Assembly: GCF_030581075.1 (NCBI RefSeq)
Contig: NZ_JAUQSW010000003.1
Coordinates: 434,001 to 498,000 of the forward strand
DNA length: 64,000 bases
Source: Hymenobacter cheonanensis
Lineage (GTDB): Bacteria; Bacteroidota; Bacteroidia; Cytophagales; Hymenobacteraceae
Direction of reading: 5' to 3'
Position numbers and translations under genes: made by a program. Positions within the stretch are counted from its first letter, which is position 1. Every line of letters begins with the position of its first letter. The notes under the pieces are model-generated. The model searched no databases and was not told the origin of the DNA. It was given only the letters and a program-made list of their open reading frames with translations. Below, piece after piece: positions 40,552-50,345 of this stretch.

Positions 40552-42465
40552 CTAACTGGCTGGGGCTGCGGGGGCCGCCGGGGTAGACTGGGGCGGGGCC
40601 GCCGGTGGGGCGGCCTGCTGGCCTTGCACCAGCAAGCCTACTAAGGCCTCGACCAGGCCGCCGCCCGCGCCCGCGCCCGTGCCAGCGCCGTTGGCCTGCA
40701 CATCGGGCGTAATTTTCACCTGTCGGTCGCCGATAATTTGCATCAGCTGCAAGGCCGTAAACTCGCGGGTGCCGAGGCTAGCCACGCCTACCTGGTAGGC
40801 CTCGGCCTTGGCCTGGCCAATGGCGCGGATGGCTTCAGCCTCGCCCACGCCGCGCAGGCGCGTGGCCTCCGAATCGGCAATGGCGCGCAGGCGGGTGCTT
40901 TCGGCTTCGCCGCCAGCGCGCAGCTTGGCCGCTTCGGCTTCACCGCGCACTTTCTTTACTTGCGAGTTGGCATTTAGCTCGGCAATATTTACGCCTTGCT
41001 CGCTCTTTACCAATTCGCTCTGGATGTCGGCAATACTGGTTTCGCGCACTAGGGCCTGGCGCTGGGTTTGGGCGGCCTGCTGCACCTCGTAGGTTTTGCG
41101 CTGCTCCTCGGCCAGTTTGCGGTCGGTTTGGGTGGTCATGAGCTGGGCCGGCGGCACAATGTCGCCAATGAGTGTATCCACAGCCTGCACGTTGTAGGTA
41201 GCTAGGGCAATGCGGATGAACAAGGCTGCATCGCGCTGGCGCTCGGCGCGGTTGGTGAGGTAATCGAGCACTGTGTACTCCTGCGAGCTGTTGCGGAAGT
41301 AATTGCCCACAATCGGCTCCAGCACGTGGTCGACCAGGTTTTGCATCGAGCCCACCCGCGAGATGACGCGCGGCGCATCCAGCGCCGCCACGTGAATAAT
41401 CTGGGCCACGTCTAGGTTAAACGAAAAACCGTCGCGCGAGCGCACCGTAATGCTGCTCAAGGAGTTATCATAGCCATGCGCCTCGGTGCGGGTAGCCCAG
41501 TTGAGCACGATATTGGTGGTGGGCACCAGCTCTATGCGCATAATGCGGGTGTTCAGGGGCTGGCGGCCGGGGTAAAGCGGCGTGACCCAAATGCCTTTGT
41601 GGCCTACTTCCACGAGGTTGCCGTGGGTGAAATCGGCCCCGCTCACATCCTGTGCCGGGCGGCCCACGAAGGAAATCACCACGCCCACGTGGCCAATCGG
41701 AATCTCGGTCATGGGCACCTGCTCGACGCGGCAGAACCAGGGGTTCAGGTTCCAGGCGCCGCTCAGCAGCACTTGTTCTTGCAGGCCGCGCCGGCCCCCG
41801 GCGGCCAGGAAGCGCTGGGCATCCTGAAAATTGTCGTGCTCTGGAATAACCGGGCCGGCTATCTCGCCCGGCTCAATCGGCACGCCGTCGAGAGTCGTTA
41901 CGATGCCTACCGCGTCGGGTACCACGCGGTACACTGCCAGCTCGCTAGGGTTCATGCCCATGCTTTCGGCATTGCGCCGGGTGAGGATGGTAAAGAGCGC
42001 CGTATTAATACGATAGGTGCCCGCCGTGAGAATACCGAGCTGCCGGCCTTTCTCGCCGCCTTTCGTCAAGAAAGCACGAGCATCTTGGTAGTCATCACAT
42101 TCCACTACCCGGCCCAGCATGTGCGAAGGCGGAATAACAGCTCCGCCATTGGCCACCACCAGCCCGATTTCACCTTGGGGAATTACCGTTACGGGCTCTT
42201 TGGTAACGGCAAACTGCCAGGGCCATAAAAAGAAGTGCCAGCCGGGGGCTAGCGTGTCGGCCTGCAGGCCGGCCTCGCCTTCCAAGGCAATAAGGCGGCC
42301 GGCTGCCAGGCTGGTACGGGCAAATTTCTTGGCCACAATGCCTACTTCCAGCTCGCCAATAACGACGATGCCAAGCAGCGACTTGGCCAGCAGCAGCACA
42401 AGCAGCAGCCCGCCCAGCACACTGAGAAATACGTAAAAAGCTGAAACAGTAAGGGCTAGCAGCAT
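40552..42465 (-). CDS. SPFH/Band 7 (flotillin-like) membrane protein
   Basis: 637 residues. An N-terminal membrane helix pair (about 1-40) is followed by an SPFH/Band 7-like region (LVPTTNIVLNWATRTEAH, RSRDGFSFNLDVAQIIHV, to about 430) and a long coiled coil with repeats like EAESTRLRAIADSEATRLRG (about 455-560). The tail is Ala/Pro/Gly-rich. Such proteins form oligomeric membrane scaffolds that organise microdomains. It is longer than typical because of a large N-terminal part before the SPFH domain. It ends at the shared terminator. Confidence 0.8.
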   Translation of the reverse strand: MLLALTVSAFYVFLSVLGGLLLVLLLAKSLLGIVVIGELEVGIVAKKFARTSLAAGRLIALEGEAGLQADTLAPGWHFFLWPWQFAVTKEPVTVIPQGEIGLVVANGGAVIPPSHMLGRVVECDDYQDARAFLTKGGEKGRQLGILTAGTYRINTALFTILTRRNAESMGMNPSELAVYRVVPDAVGIVTTLDGVPIEPGEIAGPVIPEHDNFQDAQRFLAAGGRRGLQEQVLLSGAWNLNPWFCRVEQVPMTEIPIGHVGVVISFVGRPAQDVSGADFTHGNLVEVGHKGIWVTPLYPGRQPLNTRIMRIELVPTTNIVLNWATRTEAHGYDNSLSSITVRSRDGFSFNLDVAQIIHVAALDAPRVISRVGSMQNLVDHVLEPIVGNYFRNSSQEYTVLDYLTNRAERQRDAALFIRIALATYNVQAVDTLIGDIVPPAQLMTTQTDRKLAEEQRKTYEVQQAAQTQRQALVRETSIADIQSELVKSEQGVNIAELNANSQVKKVRGEAEAAKLRAGGEAESTRLRAIADSEATRLRGVGEAEAIRAIGQAKAEAYQVGVASLGTREFTALQLMQIIGDRQVKITPDVQANGAGTGAGAGGGLVEALVGLLVQGQQAAPPAAPPQSTPAAPAAPAS

Positions 42466-42564
42466 AAAAAAGGTGAGAAAAAGAATCAGGTAGCAAAGTA
42501 AAGCTATAAAAAAGTCCTTCCCAGACTGGCCGGGAAGGACTTCATCGCTAGCCCAGGGTGGGCA

Positions 42565-42990
42565 TTACATAGTGGTTTTGGTCGTAGTAGTTTTCGTCTT
42601 GTTGGTTTTGTAGCGCATGTCGGGCGTGCCGTCGGCCTTCATAGGACCAGTTTGCACGGTTTTGCTCGACTTATAGCGCATATCGGGCGTGCCGTCGGCC
42701 TTCATGTGTGTGGTGCTCGAAGTCTTGGTCATGCCCGAAGGGGTGGTCATGGTGCTCGACTTGCTCATCGTGGCCTGGTTCTTCGACATGGTCGAAGACT
42801 TGCTCATGCCGGCCGGGTTGGTCGAGGTGGTAGTGCGGGTAGTGGTGGTGGCCGGTACCTGTGCCGTTCTAGTGGTCGTCATTTTCGACGAGCTGCTGCT
42901 CATGGTGCCGGTGGCCGGGGTGGTTTGGGCCTGGGCCGCTAGGCCGCCAGTAACCAATAAAGCGGCGAGAAATCCAAAAAAGCGTTTCAT
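42565..42990 (-). CDS. Exported Thr/Ser/Met-rich repeat protein
   Basis: 141 residues with a signal peptide ending near AQAQ. The rest is low-complexity Thr/Ser/Met/Lys with repeats: MSKSSTMS-type units and two copies of MKADGTPDMRYK near the C-terminus (DNA copies at about 42612-42645 and 42672-42705). No domain is recognised. It may be an envelope or matrix protein; short tandem repeats mean its length could vary between strains. Confidence 0.6.
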   Translation of the reverse strand: MKRFFGFLAALLVTGGLAAQAQTTPATGTMSSSSSKMTTTRTAQVPATTTTRTTTSTNPAGMSKSSTMSKNQATMSKSSTMTTPSGMTKTSSTTHMKADGTPDMRYKSSKTVQTGPMKADGTPDMRYKTNKTKTTTTKTTM

Positions 42991-43172
42991 GGTGTGAGAA
43001 GAAAATGGGTGGATGGAAAGCTCTGCCGTACCCGGCAGAAAATGTGCCGAAATATAGCGGCTTTATCGATGAACTCGCGCTAGCCCTCGCGCCCGGTTTA
43101 AACCCGGTACGCCGCCGGCCGTCCAACGCACGTTCCCACTTCACGAGCAACTAACCACCCACTCTTTTTGCC

Positions 43173-43490
43173 ATGAAAAATTTTCTTTTTTGCGTAGCCG
43201 TTACCGCGCTACTGGCTGGCAATTTGCTAGCCGCTGCGGCCCAAATGCCTGGTATCAATGCCCGCCAGCGCAATGAGCGCGCCCGTATCCGGCAGGGCGT
43301 GCGCTCGGGCGAGCTGACCCGTAGTGAAGCGGCCCGTATGCGCGGCCGCGAAGCGGGCATAACGGCCGAAAAGCGGGCCGCCCGCGCCGATGGCATCGTG
43401 ACGCGAGGCGAGCGCCACGACATCCGGCGCACCGAAAACAGCGCCAGCCGCGCCATTTACCGTCAGAAGCACGACCGCCAGGTGCGCTAG
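43173..43490 (+). CDS. Small exported Arg-rich protein
   Basis: 105 residues: a signal peptide ending near AAAAQ, then an Arg/Glu/Ala-rich helical region with repeats of the kind RQGVRSGELTRSEAARMRGR and later ARADGIVTRGERHDIRRTEN. No known domain. Not obviously linked to its neighbours. A terminator follows. Confidence 0.6.
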   Translation: MKNFLFCVAVTALLAGNLLAAAAQMPGINARQRNERARIRQGVRSGELTRSEAARMRGREAGITAEKRAARADGIVTRGERHDIRRTENSASRAIYRQKHDRQVR

Positions 43491-43511
43491 GCCCCGCAGC
43501 TTGCCTGAAAC

Positions 43512-43549
43512 AAAAAAGCCCCGCGCTACACTAGCGCGGGGCTTTTTTG
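43512..43549. terminator. Bidirectional hairpin terminator
   Basis: Stem AAAGCCCCGCGCTA/TAGCGCGGGGC with A- and T-runs, between convergent 43173-43490 and the thioredoxin gene. Confidence 0.85.
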
Positions 43550-43575
43550 TTTCTAAAATCGAAGCTTTACTACAC

Positions 43576-43905
43576 TTAGGCAGTTACCTGAGCTTCCAGC
43601 TTTTGGGCAAGCACATGCTTGGGCACGGCGCCTACTTGCTTATCTACAATCTGGCCGTTCTTGAAAACCAGCAGCGTCGGGATGCTACGGATACCGAACT
43701 TCATCGACGTCTGGGGGTTAGCGTCCACGTCTACCTTGCCTACGATGGCTTTGCCTTCATATTCGCCGGCTAGCTCTTCTACTACCGGGCCTACCATGCG
43801 GCAGGGGCCGCACCATTCGGCCCAAAAGTCCACGAGTACTGGCTTATCCGAGTTGATAATCTCCTCGAAATTGGCGTCGGTTATTTCAATTGCTTTGTGC
43901 GCCAT
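43576..43905 (-). CDS. trxA: Thioredoxin
   Basis: 109 residues from the ATG at 43905 ([10 protein letters not shown]); the longer frame upstream is unlikely. The active site is WCGPC in [13 protein letters not shown], and the cis-proline is in [12 protein letters not shown]. It reduces disulphides of cytoplasmic proteins. Length is normal. A TACCTTTG -7 box lies at 43993-43986 (minus strand). Confidence 0.95.
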   Translation of the reverse strand: MAHKAIEITDANFEEIINSDKPVLVDFWAEWCGPCRMVGPVVEELAGEYEGKAIVGKVDVDANPQTSMKFGIRSIPTLLVFKNGQIVDKQVGAVPKHVLAQKLEAQVTA

Positions 43906-43985
43906 GACGCTAAGGGAAATATTAGTGAGAAAACGTCCGGCGTGTACGGCCAACGAGGCCGCAAGGTAGCGGAGTTGATGTAGAA

Positions 43986-43993
43986 CAAAGGTA
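43986..43993 (-). promoter_or_regulatory. -7 box of the thioredoxin gene
   Basis: Minus-strand TACCTTTG, 81 bases upstream of the ATG at 43905. A matching -33 box is not clear. Confidence 0.4.
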
Positions 43994-44018
43994 GAAAGCG
44001 AAAGGTTTGCCAGCCCCG

Positions 44019-44930
44019 CTAAGGCTGTGGCCGGGGAGATGGGCTCGACTCCGAGCGCCGGGGTGGCTCGGCCGAAGGCGTGGGCGTGTCCGGGAAAGCG
44101 TCGTGGCCCCAGCGCCAGCCCCCGCCGCTCAAAACCAGGTTTAGCAGCAGCTGAATGCTGCCGTTGTGAAAGCGGTTGCCACTACCGGCATAAAAAGCCC
44201 CCGAGCCTTGGCCATCGCGGTACACGTTGCTGATGTCACCACTATAGCGCAGCTCGATGCCCGCGTTGCCACCGGCAATCTGGTAGCCTATGCCGGCCAG
44301 GTAGCCCCAGTTCCAGCGCGTTAGTGCCTCGGCGCCGCTCCCGACTATCTCTTTGAAGTTATCTGCATCGCTGATACCAGCGGGGACCACCGTTTCCTCC
44401 CGGTCGAGGGCTAGGCTTACCTGGGGGCCGGCCGCTACGTACCAGCCGGGGCGGTTGCCGCTGCCGGGGCCGTAGGTGAAGAGTACCGGCAGGTCCAGAT
44501 AATGCAACTCGGAGCGGCAGATATTTTCGTTGGAGGCGGTGGGCAGATTAGAGGCGTGCCCTCGGGCGTAGGCATGCCAATAGTCGTAGCGCACTGCCCC
44601 TTTGCGCGCGTACAGCAGCTCGGCTTGCCAGGCGCTGCGGGCCGCTAGCCGCCTGGTAGCCGATAGCCCTCCCGTGAAGCCGCCTTTTAAGCCCGTCTGC
44701 CAGCCGATGTAGCCGCCGCCAGTGTAGGTGCTTAGGTTGAAGCCGCTTTTCAAGTTGAATAGTACTGGCTGGCGCAGCGCGGCGGCAGGCAGGTCCTGGG
44801 CCTGCGCCGCCAGGGCTAGTGAGTTCAGGCCCAGCACCGCGAGCGCGCAACAGGCAGCCGGCCGAAAGCGCCCCAGTGTGCCAGAGTGCGGCAGAGTAGG
44901 AGCAGGTAGCCTAGTAGAAAAGTGCAGCAT
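44019..44930 (-). CDS. Outer-membrane beta-barrel (porin-family) protein
   Basis: 303 residues: signal peptide ending near AQAQ, then a beta-barrel-like pattern of alternating residues ([61 protein letters not shown]). The layout resembles the PorT/outer-membrane-beta-barrel family of Bacteroidetes. The C-terminus is Pro/Ser/Arg-rich and probably outside the barrel. Pore or assembly function is unknown. Confidence 0.65.
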   Translation of the reverse strand: MLHFSTRLPAPTLPHSGTLGRFRPAACCALAVLGLNSLALAAQAQDLPAAALRQPVLFNLKSGFNLSTYTGGGYIGWQTGLKGGFTGGLSATRRLAARSAWQAELLYARKGAVRYDYWHAYARGHASNLPTASNENICRSELHYLDLPVLFTYGPGSGNRPGWYVAAGPQVSLALDREETVVPAGISDADNFKEIVGSGAEALTRWNWGYLAGIGYQIAGGNAGIELRYSGDISNVYRDGQGSGAFYAGSGNRFHNGSIQLLLNLVLSGGGWRWGHDAFPDTPTPSAEPPRRSESSPSPRPQP

Positions 44931-45041
44931 AGCAGAAGCGAGGTAAAGAACTAATTCGGGACGAAAATAAGCCTTTCAACTTACTTTTAGCCTGTTGTAA
45001 ACCAACTGCTAAAGCACTTACTGGGGCAGTCTATCGCATAA

Positions 45042-45107
45042 CGCCGAAGCCTTTTGTCCGCACCACCAGGGCTATCATCCCGGCGGTGTGGACAAAAGGC
45101 TTCGGCG
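45042..45107. repeat. Long inverted-repeat element (23-bp arms)
   Basis: Arms CGCCGAAGCCTTTTGTCC(G)CACC and its near-perfect complement (22 of 23 pairs) around a 20-base middle, between the beta-barrel gene and dnaE. No T-run follows, so it does not look like a simple terminator. Possibly a REP/MITE-type repeat or a transcript-end stem. Confidence 0.6.
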
Positions 45108-45147
45108 CTGCGCAGTAGTGAAGTCTTCCGAATGCTAAGCCTGCGCT

Positions 45148-48100
45148 CTAAATCAGGGCGCACACATCCAGCTCAAACTCGCGCATTTTGTCGATAAACG
45201 TCTTGGGCTCAATCTGAAAGCGGCGCGAAAACATATCAACGGCCAGCCGCTCGTGGGGCTCCACAAATTGTATCTCCAGGCGCTTCGAGCCCTTGGCATA
45301 CTCTATAGCTTCCTGCAAGCGGTCTATCATGGGGCCCGTTACGGTGCGCAGGTCCAGCTTCACGCGCACACCCTTGCTGAGCTTATCGGCCACGTTGCTG
45401 AGTTGCTCCATCGTTTTGATTTTCAGTTCCCACTGGTCCTGGGTGCCGTAGCGTAGCTCCATCTTGCCGCGCACAAACATGGGCGGCACCTGGTCGTTGT
45501 GGTAGTTTTTGGGGTTGATGAGCGGCCCGTACTTGCTGAAGTCGTCGCGGAACAGCGCCAGGTTCAAACTAGAATCGTAGTCTTCAATGTTGAACGACAC
45601 CATCGGCTGGCCGCTCTTGGTAGTGCGAAACGTAACGCCCGAGATGAGGCCGGCGATAGTGACGTCTTTGCCTTTTTGCGCGTCGAGCTTGTCGAGCGGG
45701 CAGGTGCAGTAGGCGTCAATTTCCATGCGGTAGGTGTCGAGCGGGTGGCCCGACAGGTAGAAGCCTACTACTTCTTTCTCGCGGCGCAGCTTCTCGGTGG
45801 GGCTCCAGTCTTCCAGGTCGTTGACCTTGGGCAGCGGCGCGGCCACTGCCCCAAAAGCGCCGGCGCCAAACAAGCTGTGCTGCGCCGATTCCTTGGCCGC
45901 CTGGTGCTGCTGGCCCAGCTTCATCGCCTTTTCGATGAGGTTCTGGTCGCCGGCCGGGGCGTCCATAAACTGGCGGCGGTTGTACTTCTCAAAGCTGTCG
46001 AATGCGCCGGCCTGGGCCAGGCTTTCCCAGGTTTTCTTGTTTACCGAGCGCAAATTCACGCGCTTGGCAAAGTCGAATACATCGGAGAACGGCCCATTTT
46101 TTTTGCGCTCATCCACCAGTTCAAGTACGGCGGCTTCGCCCGCGCCCTTCACGGCGGCTAGCCCGAAGCGAATCTGGTTTTCGCGCGGCACGTTGAATTT
46201 CTGCTCGCTTTCATTCACGTCGGGGCCTAGCACGGCCACGCCCTGCTTGCGGGCTTCCTCAATGAAGAAGGTCACCTTCTTGATGTCCCCCATGTTGTTG
46301 GTGAGCACGGCGGCCATGTACTCGGCGGGGTAGTTAGCCTTCAGGTAGCCAGTTTGATACGCCACTACCGAGTAAGCCGCCGAGTGCGAGCGGTTGAAGC
46401 CGTATTCCGCAAATTTCTCCATCACGTCGAAGACTTCGTTGGCCTTCTTCGCCGGAATCTTGTGCAGCTCGCCCGCGCCCTTGATGAACTTCTCGCGCTC
46501 CATCGCCATCTTCTTCATGTCCTTCTTACCCATGGCGCGGCGCAGCAAGTCGGCACCCCCCAGCGAGTAGCCAGCTAGAATCTGGGCCGTCTGCATAATC
46601 TGCTCCTGGTACACCATAATGCCCTGGCTGTACTCCAGGATGGGTTTCAGCAGTTCGTGCGGGTACTCCACGGGCTCGCGGCCGTGCTTGCGGTTGATGA
46701 AGTCGGGGATGAACTGCATCGGGCCGGGCCGGTACAGCGCGTTCATGGCAATCAGGTCTTCGATGTTGGTTGGCTTCAAGTCCTTGAGGTACATACGCAT
46801 ACCTTCGGATTCGAACTGGAACGTGCCGATGGTATCGCCGCGCTGGTAGAGCGCGTAGGTCTTGGGGTCGTCGAGCGGAATGTCGTCGATGTCGATTTTT
46901 ACGCCGTGGTTGCGCTCAATCAAATTCAGCGCATCCACAATGATAGTCAGGGTTTTGAGGCCCAGGAAGTCCATCTTCAGCATCCCGGCGCTCTCAATCA
47001 CCTTGCCGTCGAACTGCGTGATGAGCAGGTCCGAGTCCTTGGAGGTCGAAACGGGGATGTAGTTGGTAATATCATCAGGCGCGATGATGACCCCCGCCGC
47101 GTGGATGCCCGTGTTGCGCACCGAGCCTTCGAGGCGCTCGGCCAGGGCCAGAATCTGGCCCTTGAGGTCGCTCTGGTCGGCCCGGATGGCTTGCAGCTCG
47201 GGCACGTCGCGGAAGGCGCCGGCTAGGGTCGTGCCCGGCTTCTCGGGCACGAGCTTGGCAATTTCGTTGGCGGCGGGCAGCGGCAGTTCCATGGCCCTGG
47301 CCACGTCTTTGATGGACGACTTGGCGGCCATCGTGCCGAAGGTGATAATCTGGGCCACCTGCGTTTTGCCGTACTTCCCCACCACGTAGTCAATGACTTT
47401 CTGGCGGTTCACGTCGTCAAAGTCGATGTCGATATCGGGCATCGATACGCGCTCGGGGTTCAGAAAGCGCTCGAACAGCAGCGAGTACTTGATGGGGTCG
47501 ATGTTGGTGATGCCCACGCAGTAGGCCACCGCCGAGCCGGCCGCCGAGCCCCGGCCGGGGCCCACGGCCACGCCGATATTGCGGCCGTGGTTGATGAAGT
47601 CCTGCGTGATGAGGAAGTAGCCCGCAAAACCCATCGTCTGGATGATGCGCAGCTCATAATCAAGGCGTTCCTCTACCTCGGGGGTGCGCTCGGCGTAGCG
47701 CGGGGGCTTCGTCATGGTCACGGAGCCGTTGCCGGCGCCGGGGCCGAAGGCGCCCACGTAGGTCAGCTCGCGCAAAAATTCGTCGGCGTTGGCGAAGGGC
47801 GCGGGAATGGGGAAGTTGGGGAGCAGGATATCGCGCGCCAGCTTGGGCGGCGTAATCTTATCCACAATCTCGTTGGTGTTATCCACACTTTCAGGCACGT
47901 CGCTGAACAATTCGTTCATCTGCGCCTGGCTCTTGAAGAAGAACTGGTCGTTGGCGAAGCCGAAGCGACGGCGGCGCTGCTTGGGCGGCTTTTGCAGCTC
48001 CTCGTCGATGCGCGAAATCATGCGCCGGGCGTTGTCGTCGTAGCCGTGGGCGCCGCGCAGGTTGTCGAGGGTGTCGTAGTGCACGCGCTGGTCGGCGGTG

Positions 48101-48864
48101 AGTACGGTATAGTAGTTCGTCTCGAAGTCGCCGACCGGGATGCTGCGCTCCTCGGCCGTGTTCACGCACAGCAGCAGGTCGTGGGCCGCGTAGTCGGTCT
48201 GGTCTACGTAGTGCGAGTCGTTGGTGCAGATAACCTTGACGTTGTGCTTCTTGGCTAGCCCCAGCAGTACCTGGTTTACGTCTTCCTGGCTTTTGCCGGT
48301 GCCGTCGAAGTTCATTAGCCCGTGCCGCTGAATCTCGATGTAGTAATCGTCGCCAAACACGTCGAGCCACCACTTCAGCAGCTCCTCGGCCTTGGCCTCG
48401 CTCTCGAAGAGAATGGCCTGCGGAATCTCGGCCCCGATGCAGCAGCTGGTAGCAATCAGGCCTTCGTGGTACTTGAGCAGCAGCTCCTTATCGATACGCG
48501 GAAACTTGGAGTACACACCCTCGATAAAGCTCATGGAGCAGAGCTTGGCCAGGTTGTGGTAGCCGGCCTGGTCCTTGGCCAGCAGCAGCTGGTGGTAGCG
48601 GTTGTCCTTTTCGCCCTTCTCGCGCAGAAAAGTCTTCTTGTGGCGGTCGGCCACCATGTAGAACTCGCAGCCCACTATCGGCTTCACGTTGTACTTGTTG
48701 GCCTCGGCCACGAAGTTGAATGCCCCGAACATATTGCCGTGGTCGGTGAGGGCCACGGCGGGCATGCCGTCGGCCTGCGCCTTCTTCATGAGCGCCGAAA
48801 TGCTGGCCTGGCCGTCGAGCAAGGAGTACTGCGTGTGCGAGTGAAGGTGCGAGAAAACGGGCAT
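45148..48864 (-). CDS. dnaE: DNA polymerase III subunit alpha
   Basis: 1238 residues. PHP domain at the N-terminus (HSHTQYSLLDGQASI, ALTDHGNMFGAF), polymerase core with catalytic PDIDIDFDD (about residue 465-473), HhH and OB-fold regions, and a C-terminal part. This is the replicative polymerase. Length is within the DnaE1 range. The gene runs away from the adjacent desaturase and faces the inverted-repeat element at its end. Confidence 0.95.
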   Translation of the reverse strand: MPVFSHLHSHTQYSLLDGQASISALMKKAQADGMPAVALTDHGNMFGAFNFVAEANKYNVKPIVGCEFYMVADRHKKTFLREKGEKDNRYHQLLLAKDQAGYHNLAKLCSMSFIEGVYSKFPRIDKELLLKYHEGLIATSCCIGAEIPQAILFESEAKAEELLKWWLDVFGDDYYIEIQRHGLMNFDGTGKSQEDVNQVLLGLAKKHNVKVICTNDSHYVDQTDYAAHDLLLCVNTAEERSIPVGDFETNYYTVLTADQRVHYDTLDNLRGAHGYDDNARRMISRIDEELQKPPKQRRRRFGFANDQFFFKSQAQMNELFSDVPESVDNTNEIVDKITPPKLARDILLPNFPIPAPFANADEFLRELTYVGAFGPGAGNGSVTMTKPPRYAERTPEVEERLDYELRIIQTMGFAGYFLITQDFINHGRNIGVAVGPGRGSAAGSAVAYCVGITNIDPIKYSLLFERFLNPERVSMPDIDIDFDDVNRQKVIDYVVGKYGKTQVAQIITFGTMAAKSSIKDVARAMELPLPAANEIAKLVPEKPGTTLAGAFRDVPELQAIRADQSDLKGQILALAERLEGSVRNTGIHAAGVIIAPDDITNYIPVSTSKDSDLLITQFDGKVIESAGMLKMDFLGLKTLTIIVDALNLIERNHGVKIDIDDIPLDDPKTYALYQRGDTIGTFQFESEGMRMYLKDLKPTNIEDLIAMNALYRPGPMQFIPDFINRKHGREPVEYPHELLKPILEYSQGIMVYQEQIMQTAQILAGYSLGGADLLRRAMGKKDMKKMAMEREKFIKGAGELHKIPAKKANEVFDVMEKFAEYGFNRSHSAAYSVVAYQTGYLKANYPAEYMAAVLTNNMGDIKKVTFFIEEARKQGVAVLGPDVNESEQKFNVPRENQIRFGLAAVKGAGEAAVLELVDERKKNGPFSDVFDFAKRVNLRSVNKKTWESLAQAGAFDSFEKYNRRQFMDAPAGDQNLIEKAMKLGQQHQAAKESAQHSLFGAGAFGAVAAPLPKVNDLEDWSPTEKLRREKEVVGFYLSGHPLDTYRMEIDAYCTCPLDKLDAQKGKDVTIAGLISGVTFRTTKSGQPMVSFNIEDYDSSLNLALFRDDFSKYGPLINPKNYHNDQVPPMFVRGKMELRYGTQDQWELKIKTMEQLSNVADKLSKGVRVKLDLRTVTGPMIDRLQEAIEYAKGSKRLEIQFVEPHERLAVDMFSRRFQIEPKTFIDKMREFELDVCALI

Positions 48865-49221
48865 AAGGCAAGAACTTAAAAGTGAGCTTAGAACAACAAA
48901 ACCTGGGCAAGCAGTTTACCGCAACGCCCTAATTAGTGGCTCTTCATCGAAAGCTAAAGTTACCGCCTGGCTAGGGGTTGGCGGCGGGCGGTAGCCGCTC
49001 GAAAGTAAATAAGCTTGAAAATGAGCCCGGTATTTTACCTACTGCCGAACTTCGTGCCCGCCGTGCCGGTTACCTTCGCCACAGGGGCCACAGTGGCCCG
49101 TCGCTAGGGCTGCGTTCAGTTCTCTTTGCTGCCCGCCGCGCCTGCTTCGCCCAATTACCCCGCCAGGGGCTGTGGGGGCCGAAGAAGCTGCCGCAAGTAG
49201 CTTCTTCCCGTCGAAGCATTT
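48865..49221. other. Intergenic region between dnaE and desaturase
   Basis: 357 bases between divergent genes. There is a weak hairpin (TACCGCC/GGCGGTA, 48960-48992). It should hold both promoters, but no clear consensus -7 box stands out. No gene seen. Confidence 0.4.
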
Positions 49222-50289
49222 ATGAAAGTACTGGCCGCCTCTACCGACCCGGTTTATACCCAGCCGGCCTTCCCGTCGCGGCTAGATGCGTGGCTAGCCC
49301 GCTACCTGCAAGACGAGCGCGACCTGCCGTTTGCCTACCTCATCCTCAAAATAACGGCTACCATGCTGCCGCTGGCGGTGCTGCTGTTTGTGCCGGCGCT
49401 GCGCGGGGCATGGTGGTGGGCCACGTTTGGGCTGTTCTTCTTTTTTAGCAATGCGCGCTTTAAGGGGCCGTTTGGGCTGATGCTGCACTGCACCAGCCAC
49501 CGGGTGCTGTTCAAGAAGAAATACGGCTGGCTGAACAATTACATTCCGTGGGTGCTAGGGCCGTTGTTTGGCCAAACGCCGGAGTCGTACTTCGTGCACC
49601 ACATGGGTATGCACCACCCCGAAAATAACCTGCCCGACGACCAAAGCTCGACCATGTTTTACCAGCGCGATTCGCTGCGCGGGTTCTTGCGCTACCTTGG
49701 CGACTTCCTGTTTCTGGGCGTGGCAAAGCTGGCGGGCTATTTTACGCAGCGCAATAAAACCACCCTACGCTACCGCCTTTTGCGCGGCGAAATCCTGTAT
49801 GCCGGCCTCACGCTGGCCCTGGCCTTCGTGAACCTGCCGGCCACGCTGGCCGTGTTCGTGGTGCCATTTGTGCTGTCGCGGGTAATCATGATGCTTGGCA
49901 ACTGGGCCCAGCACGCGTTTATCGATGCCGAGGCACCCGAAAATTGCTACCGCAACAGCGTAACGTGCATCAACACTGCCTACAATCACAAGTGCTGGAA
50001 CGATGGCTACCACATCAGCCACCACCTCAAGCCGGCTATGCACTGGACCGACCACCCGCACCACTTTCGCCAGAACCTGGCGCAGTACGCTGCCAGCGAA
50101 GCCATTGTGTTTGATGGCATCCACTTTCTGCACATCTTTTTTTACCTCATGGCCAAGCGCTACGACCTGCTGGCCCGCCACTTTGTGCTGCTCGATGGCA
50201 CCGAGCGTTCGGAGGCCCAGGTAACGGAGCTGCTGCGCAGCCGCACGCAGCGCATCAGCCGCGCGGTGCTGGTGCCGCAGCTGGCGTAG
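49222..50289 (+). CDS. Fatty-acid desaturase-like membrane protein
   Basis: 355 residues, with several membrane segments (about 40-80, 100-120, 190-225, 285-310) and three histidine clusters characteristic of desaturases: HCTSH (about 91), HHMGMHH (about 128) and HISHH (about 270). Two Fe ions bound by these would insert a double bond or hydroxyl into a lipid tail. The substrate is unknown. Confidence 0.75.
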   Translation: MKVLAASTDPVYTQPAFPSRLDAWLARYLQDERDLPFAYLILKITATMLPLAVLLFVPALRGAWWWATFGLFFFFSNARFKGPFGLMLHCTSHRVLFKKKYGWLNNYIPWVLGPLFGQTPESYFVHHMGMHHPENNLPDDQSSTMFYQRDSLRGFLRYLGDFLFLGVAKLAGYFTQRNKTTLRYRLLRGEILYAGLTLALAFVNLPATLAVFVVPFVLSRVIMMLGNWAQHAFIDAEAPENCYRNSVTCINTAYNHKCWNDGYHISHHLKPAMHWTDHPHHFRQNLAQYAASEAIVFDGIHFLHIFFYLMAKRYDLLARHFVLLDGTERSEAQVTELLRSRTQRISRAVLVPQLA

Positions 50290-50345
50290 CCTCGACACTT
50301 GGCTGTAGGCGTTTTTTCGCAGAAGAAGCGGCCAGGGTCAGGCTT

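Noticed and set aside
45042..45107. Inverted repeat as an ordinary dnaE terminator
   Set aside because: Arms are unusually long and no T-run follows in either direction; listed as a repeat instead.
48978..49448. Plus-strand open frame overlapping the desaturase start
   Set aside because: It overlaps the desaturase in another frame, with an arginine-rich composition and no homology-like pattern.
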